DNA of 64,000 bases from Lonicera japonica (lineage: Eukaryota; Streptophyta; Magnoliopsida; Dipsacales; Caprifoliaceae): NCBI GenBank assembly GCA_021464415.1, contig CM038466.1:51804039-51868038 (forward strand), read 5' to 3'. Each line of letters opens with the position of its first letter. Position 1 is the stretch's first letter. The notes beneath the pieces were generated by a model. That model saw only the letters and a program-made list of their open reading frames with translations, was not told the DNA's origin and searched no databases. A program made the position numbers and the translations under genes. Below, piece after piece: positions 13,501 through 24,505 of the stretch.

Positions 13501-13839
13501 TATAAATGTCGCGGATAAGAACGTGGAATGAAAATCAAGGACATGGAAGAACTTAAAATTGCAGTTCATGATTTATATACTTGCACTTATTGTTGACGTT
13601 GGCATGACGGGTGCCTTCCCGTAATAAAAGGAACATGTCCCGTAGGTAATCGTCTATGGCCAATATCGTGCTCTGAAATATGTCCCATAAATAATCGCAC
13701 AGTTGCCCATGTCACGCCAATGTCACGCCAATGTCAGCAACAAATGCAAGTATATGAACCATAAATTGCAATTTTTAAGTTCTTCCATGTCATTGATTTC
13801 CATTCCCTCATTCTTATCATCGGCATTTATATGTTCCAA

Positions 13840-15370
13840 GTAAGGAGGGAAGTTTATGTTACTATAGCATTGCTTCCTTTCGTCATTGGAATCACAATGA
13901 ATGTCGTAGCGAGGGATAAGTTCATGGTAATAACGGGATGAACCATGCTAAGCATTGTGGTTGGATTCCACAAACAGGTAAACAAAAACTTGAATGATAT
14001 TTACTTTCGATAAATCCTTAGTCATATTACTTATAAGTACTAATTATTCGAAACCTTACATAGTTGTTACCAGTATATAACTCACATAATCTAAAATTAT
14101 GTTTACTACAGTTCAAGTTCATATACTAATTAACTTTAGTTTATAATCGTCATAGAACTTAATTCATATATTTAATATTTATCAATTGATTATTTTATTT
14201 GGTAGGTGATTCATGTACTAATATAAGAGCTTCCCCACAAAGTTGCCCAAGATCCCTTGTTCATTGGCTTTCATATTGCCAATTATGCTAGGATCGTAGG
14301 CTCCGGCGTTTCAACTTTTCTTTTCAACAATGTGAATACTTAAGGATGGTAGTATGGATTTTTTATTATGATAGTTCTATGGCTCATTTTGTTAGGTGTC
14401 TCACGCTTTATTCCTGAGATGCCCACATATTTAATGTGGAGTGGATGAGCAGATGAGGGGGAAGCAACCCTTATGAAAATAAGGGGTTTACCCAATGTGA
14501 ATGCAAAGCTCCGAAAATTAGTGGCAACAATTGAATACTCTAGAAATTTTAGAACTGCATTCCAAGAGGTATAGCGACTCTCCTCTAGGCCAACCTTTTA
14601 CATATTGTTGGTAGCCCAAATTCTACAGCATGTGAGTCGGGCCATTATCATTATCTATTTTTGAAGCCTCGTTTTTACCTCACTTGATTTTTCAGACGAG
14701 GCTTCCTTAATATCATCCACTTCATCAGTAGTAGTGTGCTTTATTGGAACAATCATAGATAAATATCTAGTAAATATATAAGCATGGAAAGAGGAGGCGA
14801 CTTCTCATAGCATTCGCTTTATTGAGCGTGACTCAGGTATTGAACTTTTTCATTTATGCAATTATGTCTAAAAAAATCAGTTCAACCATATTTTCTTTTA
14901 TCCAATTTATTTTTTTAATCTGCTGGTTTTATGGTTACAATACTTTTATATTTGGTATTACAGTTAATACACGTTTTTCTTCTATCCGGTGTGGGTTCCG
15001 ACCGGCTTGTTCCCGATGCAAAGGCTATAGGAATTGCAGTGCTTAGTAGACTATATTCCTTGAACTTTGTATTGGTTTATAGCCCACTTGGTTGGTTGGT
15101 TAGATGTGACATACACACTAGTGCTTTAAATCCTTAGAGTAGTACCAACAAACTCATCAAGCGTAGCCTTTAGTCTCGTCAAAGCGCATTTGTCTTTGGT
15201 GATCATGTTACAGTTACAGATACGAATATTTATTATATATATCATATCAAACACAATCCGTGCCATGACCATTTACTTTTTCATTCCCGAGACTACCGAG
15301 ATATTACTCAGTTTGATGCCCGAGAGAGTTTGGAGGTGTCATTAATTGTGAAAACTTTATTTTCCCAATA
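13840..15370 (+). pseudogene. STP-like monosaccharide transporter pseudogene, right arm
   Basis: The exon order matches the left arm. About 13850-13977 encodes a membrane segment and ends in a plausible CAG/gtaaac donor. About 14205-14600 covers ANYARIVGSGVS, RFIPEMPTYL and EGEATLMKIRGLPN. About 14600-14820 reads RPTFYILLVAQILQ, then a segment ending DEASLISS and IIDKYL, matching the RPQLV...QQ...GF..SASLLS...DK order of sugar transporters. About 14822-15137 ends SPLGWLVRC. A C-terminal VWRCH-like remnant near 15330 has both family tryptophans replaced by stops. In-frame stops occur in every section, so it is dead. It differs from the left arm at many sites, so the inversion-duplication is not recent. 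Confidence 0.65.
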
Positions 15371-15784
15371 GTAATAGGGATGACCCACCTACGGACGTAT
15401 AAGAAGAGAATACAGTGGTCATGGTAACCTCAGCTCTTCTTTGTATTAAGATAGCCTACTGTCTAAATTTGCAGAACCATTTTTATGTGTTGAATTTAAG
15501 TGAATTTGTCTGATTTTGCAACTCTCTCTTAATCAAACATCTCCTAGTTACTAATGCATCCTCTTTCATCGGTTAAGCTACATCTACTTCAATTTAAATG
15601 AAGTGAGACTGAGCGCGCTTATAATTGGAAAAATCGATGAGTTGGTGGTGTGCGTATGAGTTTCTTCAACTTCACTCATACTTTCTCGCTTTAGGGCTCT
15701 CGTAAATAGAGGCCACCTAAATTCCAGTTTTGTCTTTGTAGGAGTAACTCAATTTTTGTAAATGTAAAAGCCAAATACGGAGCC

Positions 15785-15811
15785 TGATGATGATGATGAT
15801 GATGATGATGG
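15785..15811 (+). repeat. (GAT)n microsatellite
   Basis: About nine GAT/TGA units occur here in the right arm. The corresponding left-arm site near 11540 has an impure CATCGTCATCAGCATCATC version, so the tract expanded or was purified after the arms separated. Confidence 0.9.
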
Positions 15812-15994
15812 CGATGACTAAAGAAGAATTTTCTAAATGCTTTGGTCTAATAAAGAAAAAAAAACCTACCATACATATTTCATCATCGGAATATTAATTG
15901 ATGTAAGGAGACATAGACACACATGTTGAGTGAGAAAGTTAAGCAAATATAAACAACTAATATTAATTGATGTAAGGAGACATATAAGCTGCCA

Positions 15995-16303
15995 ATTATG
16001 TTGGGATCATAGGGCTCTCGCATGTCGGCTTTTCTCTTTAATAATATGCATACTCAAAGATAGAAGTTTGCATTTTTTTTATTATGATAGTTACATGGGT
16101 CATTTTGTTGGGCGTTTCACGCTTTATTCCTAAGACACCCATATATTTGCTGTGGAGTGGATCAGCAGAGGAGGGAGAAGCAACCCTTATGAAAATAAAA
16201 GGTTTACCTAATATGAATGCAGAACTCCAAAAACTAATGGTGACAATTGAATCTTCTAGAAATTTCATAACTACACTTGAAGAGGTATGGCAAATTTCTC
16301 TTT
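15995..16303 (+). pseudogene. Partial exon of the STP-like transporter (outer copy, right arm)
   Basis: This copy of the loop exon keeps an open frame across 16084-16305. The frame contains VSRFIPKTPIYLLWSG, EGEATLMKIKGLPN and an LQKLMVTIESSRN block. It mirrors 10465-10860 and is the best preserved of the four copies of this exon in the window. It lacks the rest of the gene and is cut at the arm end. Confidence 0.6.
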
Positions 16304-17210
16304 AAGTAATTTTTTTTTTAAAATCAATGTTTTTTTTTTAATTTAATACATATTATAAATTTAATTTAGTGTTTCAATTTGGGTTTAATTTATTGTTTTC
16401 TTTTCATTGTATTTAATTTTTTAGTAAACTACCCTAACTGCCCTTGTACTATTGGTATTATCTCACTTTGGCTGTTAAACAAAATTTTGCCTCAATTAAA
16501 TACTTAAAGTATTGATCAAGTTTCAAATTGGCCATTCCGTCCAATTTGGGCATTAACTTGGACAGAATCAAAGGTAAAATTGGCATTCCAATTACATATT
16601 TTTTTAAAAAAAAATTAATTAGATTTAAAAAATATTATGAATGAAAAATAAAAAATAAAAATAAAGGAAAAAGAAAAGAAAGGAAAAGGAAGAGAGATCA
16701 CCCCCCCCCCATCTCATCACCACCATCCCCTTTTATTCAACCTCACCACCACCACCTCTAACCTTCTTCATCCCATCACCACCATGTTATACGACCATCC
16801 CCTTTGAATGCAAATGGTATTGCTACTGAAAATAGTACTTACCTTTGGCAAAGCAACATTTGATTTCCCAGTAGGTGCATAGCCATATTTATATCTGAAA
16901 CAAATAAAATAAAAATAAAAAATGACGTTTGTACTTTTTTACTTTAAATTTATCCTTCTAAAAGCATAAATGAACAAATAAATCTCAATTGTTGGATTGT
17001 GACACATACTCCTAGGAAAAGAAAATGGAAGAAATATTTTTCTCGTGTTCTTAATACTTGCAAAGTTTTAAAGAGTTTTATGCTCATAACCTATAATTGA
17101 AATTCTTGTCTAGAAATGGTTTATACGTAATTCACCATATAACCACGGATGTCGTGTCCAGGGCCATATCTAGAAGAAGATATCACAAAAATCAAAAACT
17201 CGATTACATA
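16304..17210. other. No gene seen; low-complexity intergenic DNA
   Basis: The stretch contains poly(T)/poly(A) runs near 16310, 16330 and 16605, and a C10 run near 16700 followed by CACCACCAC-rich sequence to about 16790. No recognisable frame or element termini were found. Confidence 0.5.
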
Positions 17211-17274
17211 CCTCTTCATGATCAGCTGAGGTAACACCTGGTTCTTTGTGATCAACACCCTCGTCAACAACCCT
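17211..17274 (-). other. Exon-like segment, unidentified
   Basis: A 64-bp open stretch on the minus strand is bordered by TATGCAG and GTATGTAA, good splice acceptor and donor sequences. It would encode VVDEGVDHKEPGVTSADHEE. Its start resembles that of the exon-like segment at 19049-19195 (RSVDDEGEAEF), so the two may be related exons or parts of one decayed minus-strand gene. No family is recognised. Confidence 0.2.
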
Positions 17275-19048
17275 CTGCATAAGAAAGGCTCATGAGCTAC
17301 CAATGTGAACACATGAAACTGCACTAGTAGTCCTCATTTTGAGAAAATTGGTCCTCGATCAATTTGCCTCACTGAACTAATGGATCATGTATGCACAAGC
17401 GTTTTTTTCCTCAAAAACTACGAAAAGGTTTCTGTCTTTTTTATCCAATTAGTTCATAAATTCATTTACTTGAGCAAAAACCAAAGTTCCTAGAGCCTTG
17501 GTAGAAGCATGGTTTTAAATATTCAGAGGGACGAGGAAGAGATAGTATACTTTAGCAACAAAACCTACTAATCAAAAAACAAAGGAAACTTACAATAATG
17601 AAAAGAATAAATGCAATATGACTAATATTGCAATTTCGGAGTTTTAAAGAATAAACTTACTATTCAATTTCGGAATAGTAATTAAACCCCCACGAAGTTT
17701 TAGGAGAAAAAATTCAATCATTTGTTGCAAAATTTAAAGAAAATGAGTAACTAAATGAGGAAATATAAAGAATAAATGAAAAATTACCCTTTCCAAATGT
17801 CCTCCCAAAAATCTCATCCAATTCCCAGGTATCAAAGAAACATGGGTCAAGAAAGAATCTAGAGCAAGTTATGTAAAACATCCACCCTGAACAATTCTTT
17901 AGTCCCACCCACTACCACTTATACCTCAATTTACTCCTAATGATGCATGGCAAAAAGGAAAAAAGGATAGGTGTCGCAAATCAAGCTCAAACTGAGTCCA
18001 ATCATGTGTACATTTCGACTAGCCAGTGGGGAATTCCTGGGGTTTCTTGTCATCTGCATAATTGTCTAACTCTGATTCTTTGGAGTGCTGTGCTATTCTG
18101 ATTTATATATTAAGCATTCTTTTTTCTATGCATACTTCCCTTTAGACGAGGACACCTTGTTCTCTTACATTTTTCCGTATCTCCTTTTCTCATTATTACG
18201 TTCATTCTCTTATGTATGTAGTTTCGTATATTGTGTAGTTATAAAACTGACCTACAAGTCAAATATGTCAACAAACATTTGATGAGGAACAAACCTCATT
18301 AATCATGACTAGCACAATAAATTCCAGTCATTGAACCATTACTCTCTCACTCAATTGACAGTTCCTCTCCAGAGCCTCCAACATCAAGTTAAATTAACGA
18401 TGGTCTCTAACACTTTCTTTTTTGTCTCTGTACGAGGTGCCTGTGTTTTTCAAGCAAATGTGATTGATCATGTTTGAGACATGTGACTTTTAATCTAAGA
18501 CACCTAAAAATGGAAAATGGGACTCTTGATTTGAGAGGGAAGGAAAGTTTCCCTAAAATTTTAGCGGTTCTTCATCAAATTTGTTTATAGTTTTTGAAAT
18601 TGAAAGACATAAGAATATCAGCAAAATTTCCTCATAGAATTTGAATTGAATTTATGGCCTAATAGTTAATTGTCTTAAAAGAAAACCAAATACATATGCA
18701 AAGCCACACAGTCTGAAACTGTCTACTCAGTAATTGGATAAGGGATCGAATACCCAATTGATATGCGATAGAATTCCAATGCACGGAAGGTTTACATATG
18801 TTACTCCATAGAAGCTTACATTAAAAGATATTTATAATGATCTGAAATATTTCTAAATTTGATTTACCCATTAGTTTCAGTTGATAAAGTTATTAAATCA
18901 TTTCTTCAAGAAATAACCACATAGAAGCATGCAATTTAAGGTGTTTAGAAAATGAATTGACGTAACAATTAAGTACAAGAGATGTGATTAGAAAATGAAT
19001 ATATCAGTAAAGAAATGAGAAAAGGGTGGGAAGAGAATGTAACCTTAC
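17275..19048. other. No gene recognised
   Basis: Open frames at 17714-17908 and 18085-18282 are hydrophobic, low-complexity and without motifs. If the exon-like segments at 17.2 and 19.1 kb belong to one minus-strand gene, this stretch would be its intron. Confidence 0.4.
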
Positions 19049-19195
19049 TGGAAAAACCATCGCAATTGGAAGAATAAAAGCAGCAAAGAGAATCTGGAGT
19101 AGATTTCTGAAATACGTGAAAACTCGCTGACAAATGGAACCATTTTCAATTCCTTGATGAAATTCAGCTTCACCCTCATCATCCACACTCCTCCT
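19049..19195 (-). CDS. Possible internal exon of an unidentified membrane protein gene
   Basis: A 147-bp segment (exactly 49 codons) on the minus strand lies between AATGCAG and GTAAGG, both good splice signals. It encodes RRSVDDEGEAEFHQG, then SICQRVFTYFRN, and ends with a hydrophobic run LLQILFAAFILPIAMVFP that would suit a membrane segment. A second GTAAGG donor-like context preceded by VPMKMVVP lies at about 19553-19575, suggesting local duplication. I do not recognise a family and cannot connect it confidently to other exons; a candidate first exon is at 21233-21470. It could be a real low-complexity gene or chance. Confidence 0.3.
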
Positions 19196-19716
19196 CTGCA
19201 TTACATAGGAAGTTTTGGTTGCCAAATTCGTTCATTTACTCATGGAAAAGCCATGGTGTAAAAACTCCACAAGGACAAGGAATAAAATTACGGATATATA
19301 CAAAATGGGAAACACAAGTAACTATCATAGCAGAATAATATTATTTTTAAATTAATCAATTGACATCAATAAAATCAAATCAAATCATATTCCACCAGGC
19401 CAGGAGCTAGTTGTTGTGCCAAATAAATATATAATAGACTGCTTCGCCATTACCAATTCCAAATCGGTGTAGTGAAATAATTAGGCACACAGATGTGAAT
19501 ATTAGAAAAATATGCATAATAGAAATGAGAGAAAGAGAAGGATATACATACATCCTTACTGGAACAACCATCTTCATTGGAACTGGAATTGGAAGAGAAG
19601 AAAGCAGAGAGAGAGAGAGATAATTTAATTTTGCAAAAAGAAAAGAAGTTAGTTGTTGAATCATCCACTTCTATTGCAGCAATTCTACTATTACAACAGA
19701 GTAGAGGCACCACTGA

Positions 19717-19868
19717 TGAGGACTAAAATGGAATAGGATTGTGAGAGGACAGGAATTTCTTTAAATGGAATAGGATTACAGCGGAAGTACAAGTAGAAGT
19801 AGATGGAGGACTAAAATGAGAAAAAAGTTTCTTTAAATGAAATAGGATTGTGAGAGGACAGGAATTTG
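19717..19868 (+). repeat. Short imperfect tandem duplication
   Basis: The phrase AATAGGATTGTGAGAGGACA with its continuation GGAATTT occurs at about 19730-19760 and 19840-19867. GAGGACTAAAATG occurs before each copy and TTTCTTTAAATG nearby. The period is about 105 bp. Confidence 0.7.
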
Positions 19869-20039
19869 CATTTTATTATTATTTATTGAAGTGCAAACTC
19901 GGAGAGGACAAGATGTCAAACGATATACATAGAGATCGAGAAAACGAAAATTATAAAGCCAAAAGAAAAACCATGGGGAACATCACACCCACCCAGAGCA
20001 GAATACACTCGAAACCTATCCAAAAATTAGAGCCCTCCA

Positions 20040-20301
20040 ATTGTGCTTGATGTCTTCCACCCTATAATTTTTTGAAAGCCTTGGGATTGGAAGAAGCCTA
20101 CAGTGAAGCCACAAATTTGATTCTCCCCCACAGCCACTCCTTTTCTTCTTCTTTTCCTTTGAAAACTCTACAATTCCTTTCCATCCATAATAGCCAAAAG
20201 GATGCAGCTATGACACATCTCCACAGCTCCCTGCTCCTTTTATCTCTGCTGCTATTGATTTCCAAGAGAAGAAGATCCGTGCCATTTTTCGGAAGAGCCA
20301 A
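20040..20301 (-). pseudogene. LINE fragment: end of the zf-RVT region
   Basis: The minus strand reads LWRCVIAASFWLLWMERN, then RVFKGKE, then an LWGRIKFVASLWA-like end. This matches the ELW..IP.AI.W.IW.ERN.R.F.G segment that follows the reverse transcriptase of plant L1-type LINEs. No reverse transcriptase, RNase H or poly(A) is attached, so it is an isolated remnant. The plus-strand frame over the same bases (20072-20308) is its antisense shadow. Confidence 0.6.
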
Positions 20302-20904
20302 AACTTAAGCTAAATTCCATACAAACTTTCTTTCTACTTCAAACCACCAAAGAATGTAATACATAGTATCTGGATCTTTTTGAGAGATTAAATTTTAATC
20401 TTTGGGAGTATCAACTACTTTTGTGTGTGCGCGTTATTCATGTATGTGGTAAGTAATAAGTATGGAACTAGAAACGAAATCTGATGCCATTTTCTAGGAA
20501 GCAAACATCAGAACCGGAATTGGAGCCTCCATGATTCTAATGTTTGGAATTAGGTGCCCAAGCCCACCCCATGTTGGGGGCTATATAAGACAGTTCCCCT
20601 TAACCATCAAAGGTCTATGAAAACACCACATACCAATAAATGCAGTCCGATCACAATTTGGCTGTACAAATAAACTCATCTATATCTTTCTCGATTAAAA
20701 CCACCACAATTTCGCTGTACAAAGGAAACCTAATCAATTAATTTCGTAAATCAATATTTTCCTAACCTATCCAAACCCAAAATTCATCTGGATCTCAACA
20801 ACAGCAGCAGCCGCCAGGAATAAAATCAAGAAGACAGAGAGAGGAGAGGAGAGACCCACTTACAATTTGGAAGAATCATTCTCTAAAACCCGATCTTGAT
20901 GGAG
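20302..20904. other. No gene recognised
   Basis: This is AT-rich DNA without recognisable frames. CCCCATGTTGGGGG near 20568-20581 is a short palindrome. A CAACAACAGCAGCAGCC stretch lies near 20797. Confidence 0.4.
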
Positions 20905-21206
20905 AGAGAGAATGCGAGCTTGGTCGGAGCTTTTGGTCATGTATTTTAGAGAGCAGAGAGAGCAAGCTTGGTCGTGTTTTAAAGAAAGCGCTTGGTTGCA
21001 GCTTTTGGTCGTGTATATGAGAGAGAGAGCTTGGTCTTGTTTTAGAGAGAGAGAGCTTGGTCGGATCTAGGTCGGAGCTTGGTCGGATCTAGGTCGGAGC
21101 TTGGTCGGTCAGATTTTAGAGAGGGAGAGTGAGGCGTTTGATTTGAGAGAGAGGAGAGAAGAAATGGGGTTTGTTTGACTGGAGAGAGAGAGAGAGAGAG
21201 AGAGAA
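20905..21206 (+). repeat. GA-rich tract with GAGCTTGGTCGG tandem units
   Basis: Repeats of GAGCTTGGTCGGATCTAG (21053-21108, about 22-bp period) and earlier GCTTGGTCGTGT variants alternate with (GA)n runs. The longest (GA)n is at 21181-21206. Read on the minus strand this is pyrimidine-rich and lies just downstream of the candidate exon at 21233-21470. Confidence 0.75.
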
Positions 21207-21232
21207 TGATTACTGTTAAGTAATGAGTTTAC

Positions 21233-21470
21233 CTTGAAATGCAGAGTTTGGTGTGACGGAATGAGATTGAAAAGAGTGAAGTGAAAGAAGAGAATGAGAA
21301 GATCGAAAGAAGAAGTAATTAAAAACGGAAGAACAGGACGCAACTGAAGGAGGTTTGTTGCGGGGGTTCTGAAGAAGAAGAAGTAGGGATTTGGATTTGT
21401 TGTTGTTGTTAACGATGATATATACATAGGCATAGCAGGAGGAGGAGGAAGAAGTTGGTACTACAAACAC
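21233..21470 (-). CDS. Weak candidate first exon, serine-rich
   Basis: An ATG-initiated minus-strand frame begins MFVVPTSSSSSC and continues with serine-, leucine- and asparagine-rich sequence, ending AFQ before a plausible donor CAAG/GTAAAC. The composition, with few acidic residues, would suit a transit peptide, but microsatellite-like coding (TTG and CTT runs) explains it equally well. It is kept only because it could pair with the exon-like segment at 19049-19195. Confidence 0.15.
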
Positions 21471-22243
21471 AAAATTTCTATAATGGGAATGCCAATGCCA
21501 TTACTATAAATATTCGAATTTCCCTCTTTTCCTAACACACGGTGTGTTTGATTGATTTTTTTTTTCATGAAAAATACCCATTTTTTATTTAATTTGATAA
21601 CTTAGGGTGCGTTTGATTGCAATCATAGAATTTGTATAGAAAGAAAATAAGTTACAAGCAATTGAATTGTCTAGAATTGAGTTACATGAAAAATGTAATG
21701 TAGTATATTTGATTGCCTTAATTTTCTACCCGAAAAATATTGGTTGTATTATGGCATTTTTAATGTAGAAAAAATTATTGGTATTTTTTTTACATAATTA
21801 TATAGTCATGATGAATCTTGTTTAATTAATCTTGATTAGTAGATTTTAAATATTAAATTTTTATATTATTTTAAATTTTATATTTTAAGTTATGGCATTT
21901 TTAATGTAGAAAATGATAAAAATCTTGTATCGTGAACTATGCCCAAGCATGAAAAACAAAAAACCACCTCCCCCCAAAGAAAATATTTTCCTCAATTGCC
22001 TTGAAAATGCACATGTGTGAGGCTAGTGCCGGCAATATTTGACACGACACGCTAACCTGACACGAACTCGACACGGAGTTAACGGGTTTAGGTCAAGCGT
22101 AAACGGGTTCAGATCAATTTCGGGTCAGACACACATAACCTGCAAACTAAACGGGTCGTGTTCGGGTTAAACCGCTAAATCGAAATTGACCCGCAATTAA
22201 CGCGATTATTATTTTTATTTTCTTTTACAGCTATATATATATT

Positions 22244-22765
22244 TAGGGATGGCAAAAATACCCACGGGTTCGGGTACCCGCGGGTACCCGACCCAATGGG
22301 GGCGGGTATGGGTACAAACAATCGGGGGCGGGTTCGGGTTCCGGGCGGGGATTTTAAAATTTAGTCGGGTTCGGGTATGGGTGCCTCCACCCCGTACCCG
22401 CCCCGATATATTTAATTTTGTAATTTTTTTTCATATATATGTGTGTGTATATATATGTATATAAAATATATATGTTTATAAAATTAGTTTATTTTTGATT
22501 GTGTAAATATATAATTTTATTTATATATTTATATATATTATATAACATTATATTATTTTTAACTTCATTCTTCTTCTTTTTTTCCCTTTTTTTTTTTTAA
22601 ATTGTCGGGTATACCCGTGGGGACCCGTTACCCGACGGGGACGGGGATGGGGATTACCCGGTACTCCGAATCGGGGATGGAGGCAGGGATGGGGATGGTT
22701 TTTGGTAGCGGGGGTGGGGATGGAAATTGTAAACCTGACCCGAACCCGACCCGTTGCCATCCCTA
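22244..22765 (+). mobile_element. Non-autonomous hAT element 2, GC-rich, 522 bp
   Basis: Perfect 12-bp termini TAGGGATGGCAA/TTGCCATCCCTA are flanked by the 8-bp duplication TATATATT at 22236-22243 and 22766-22773. Both ends carry GC-rich blocks of repeated CGGGTACCCG, GGGGATGGGGAT and related words; the centre is AT-rich. The open frames on either strand across the GC-rich ends are simple-sequence artefacts. Confidence 0.93.
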
Positions 22766-23085
22766 TATATATTTTTTATTTTGCCATCTTTCTTGAACAA
22801 TTATATTCTTATTTGGAGTATTGGTAGTAGATGATAGTTATTATGTTTTTAATGATAGATAAAGTACTAATTTTTTATGTTTATGCTTCGGTGATGGAAT
22901 GTTATATATTTTGACTCTAGATTATTAATATTGAATTTTTGTATTGGGTGATACTTATTATTACTTATTAAAAATTTAAAACTATTATAAAACAAGTTAA
23001 TTTTTTTTACATGAGAGTTAATTGTCATTATAATCTTAAAAGGTTAATCATGTCGTGTTGAGTTGCAAATTTAACATGACCTATT

Positions 23086-24505
23086 TGTTGACTTGAAAGT
23101 CACTAATCTTGTTTTGATAATAACAATAAAGTTAATCATGTGTAATTTAACTTAGTTGGTGTTTTAAGTTATAGCCACAACAAATTGATCATATGTGGAC
23201 TTAACCGAAAAGCCGGATTCAAGGTCATTCATCTACAAAGTATTGCAATCCATGCCACTCACCTCACACAACTTCCATGAGATCTCTTTGAAGTACAATG
23301 AAGCCAAGGAAGAAAAGAAACGTAGCAATACAAACAAAGCTCTCAAAGACTCCTTATTGTTTATGTGAGTGAGTGCTTTAGTTTTCCTTGTAAAGGTTTC
23401 GATTTGATCATTATAATAAGCTCATAGAATATTCCTTTTCATAAGATTGATCAAAACAAAGGTTGAATTAAAATCCTTTCAAAAACCCTCTCTTAAGGAA
23501 AAACCGTTTTTAAAATTAATTCAATTTTAATTCAAAAAAATCTTATTGTTGCTCTAACAAAAATAGGTGTCTTAGGAACCTATATTCTACCTTTACCAAG
23601 CATTAAAATTGGTTTTAGAGCTTAAATGCACATATACAAAATTTGGATTTTTGGCCTGATGGACAGAGCCCATCAGTCGACTAAGCAGAGAGGCTCAGTC
23701 GACTGAGGCTTGCTCAGTCGACTGAGGCTTGCTCAGTCGACTAAGGAGCATTGCTCAGTCGACTGATGGCCCAGAAACTAGCCGTTGGAGTTCTGATTTT
23801 TTACTATTTTTGGCACCAAACTCTTACCAACTCCCTCCAAACGGCCATATGTTGTCTTAGACTATATATACACCTTCTAAGACTTATTTAAACACACTTG
23901 AATCATTCTTACACCATTCTCTTCATCTACATTCATTCTTAAAGATTCAAGAACAATTCTTTTGATCAATCATTCTTATTTTGAGCTATATTCTATTGAT
24001 CAAAGTTGACATCTCTTAGTGTGAGCTTAAGTTGTAATCTTCATACACTATAGAGCTATTGTACATTGGTGTTAGTCACCAAATCATTTCTTTCAAACAT
24101 TAAGAGAGGTTTATCTCTTAAGATAGCAAGAGAGTTTTCTTGTGTGAGTATTGAGAGAATATCAATACTTGTAAAGAGTGTAATGAGACAACAACACTTG
24201 TAGTGGTTTTATCTTCACCCGGAAGAAGATTGGAATTAGTGGAATTTCTCGGGGTACTAACCGAGCGCGGAGTAGGGGCTAACAAGCCGAACCGTGTGGA
24301 CAAAAAGTCTTTGACTTTGATCGGTTCAATCTTTCTATCTCTTTATCTCTTATATTGTGTTATTTGTTTCTTGTGATTGGATTTATCTTTGTTTATTGGT
24401 TGGTTGATTGATATAGACATCAAACATTTTTAAATTGATTTTAAAAATCTCATTAAGTTTTAAAAACCCTATTCACCCCCCCTCTAGGGTATTTTCCGAC
24501 CTACA
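23086..24505 (+). mobile_element. Solo LTR, 1,420 bp
   Basis: It begins TGTTGACTTGAAAG, ends CCGACCTACA and is flanked by the 5-bp duplication CTATT at 23081-23085 and 24506-24510. The uninterrupted sequence is visible in the sister hAT copy at 34.9-35.6 kb. It contains a TATA-like ACTATATATACACC near 23860 and an array of CAGTCGACTGA units (23675-23765). Near its 3' end is the ACCCTATTCACCCCCCCTCT motif, which as I recall is typical of copia-lineage LTRs. No internal coding region remains, so it formed by LTR-LTR recombination. Confidence 0.9.

Larger units (their letters stand above)
10464..13615 (-). repeat. Left arm of a large inverted repeat
   Basis: This arm is the reverse complement, with indels and roughly 80-85% identity by eye, of 13725-16303. 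The arms meet around a spacer of about 110 bp; flanking blocks such as GGAAGAACTTAAAATTGCA (left) and its complement (right) are unmistakable. The arm contains a broken sugar-transporter-like gene and, at its outer end, a second partial copy of one exon. An extra ~570 bp near 10.86-11.5 kb is absent from the right arm. Confidence 0.85.
13725..16303 (+). repeat. Right arm of the large inverted repeat
   Basis: This is the mirror of 10464-13615 and about 570 bp shorter. The shortening is explained partly by a deletion near 15985: a 25-27 bp motif, AATATTAATTGATGTAAGGA and onward, occurs at about 15892 and again at 15959 right at the junction. The arm ends near 16303, shortly after GAGGTATGGC. 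Confidence 0.85.

Noticed and set aside
20072..20308. Plus-strand serine/leucine-rich small protein gene
   Set aside because: The opposite strand encodes a recognisable LINE zf-RVT segment, so this frame is its shadow.
22548..22796. Proline/arginine- or glycine-rich proteins on either strand
   Set aside because: They are translations of the simple-sequence GC-rich end of hAT element 2.
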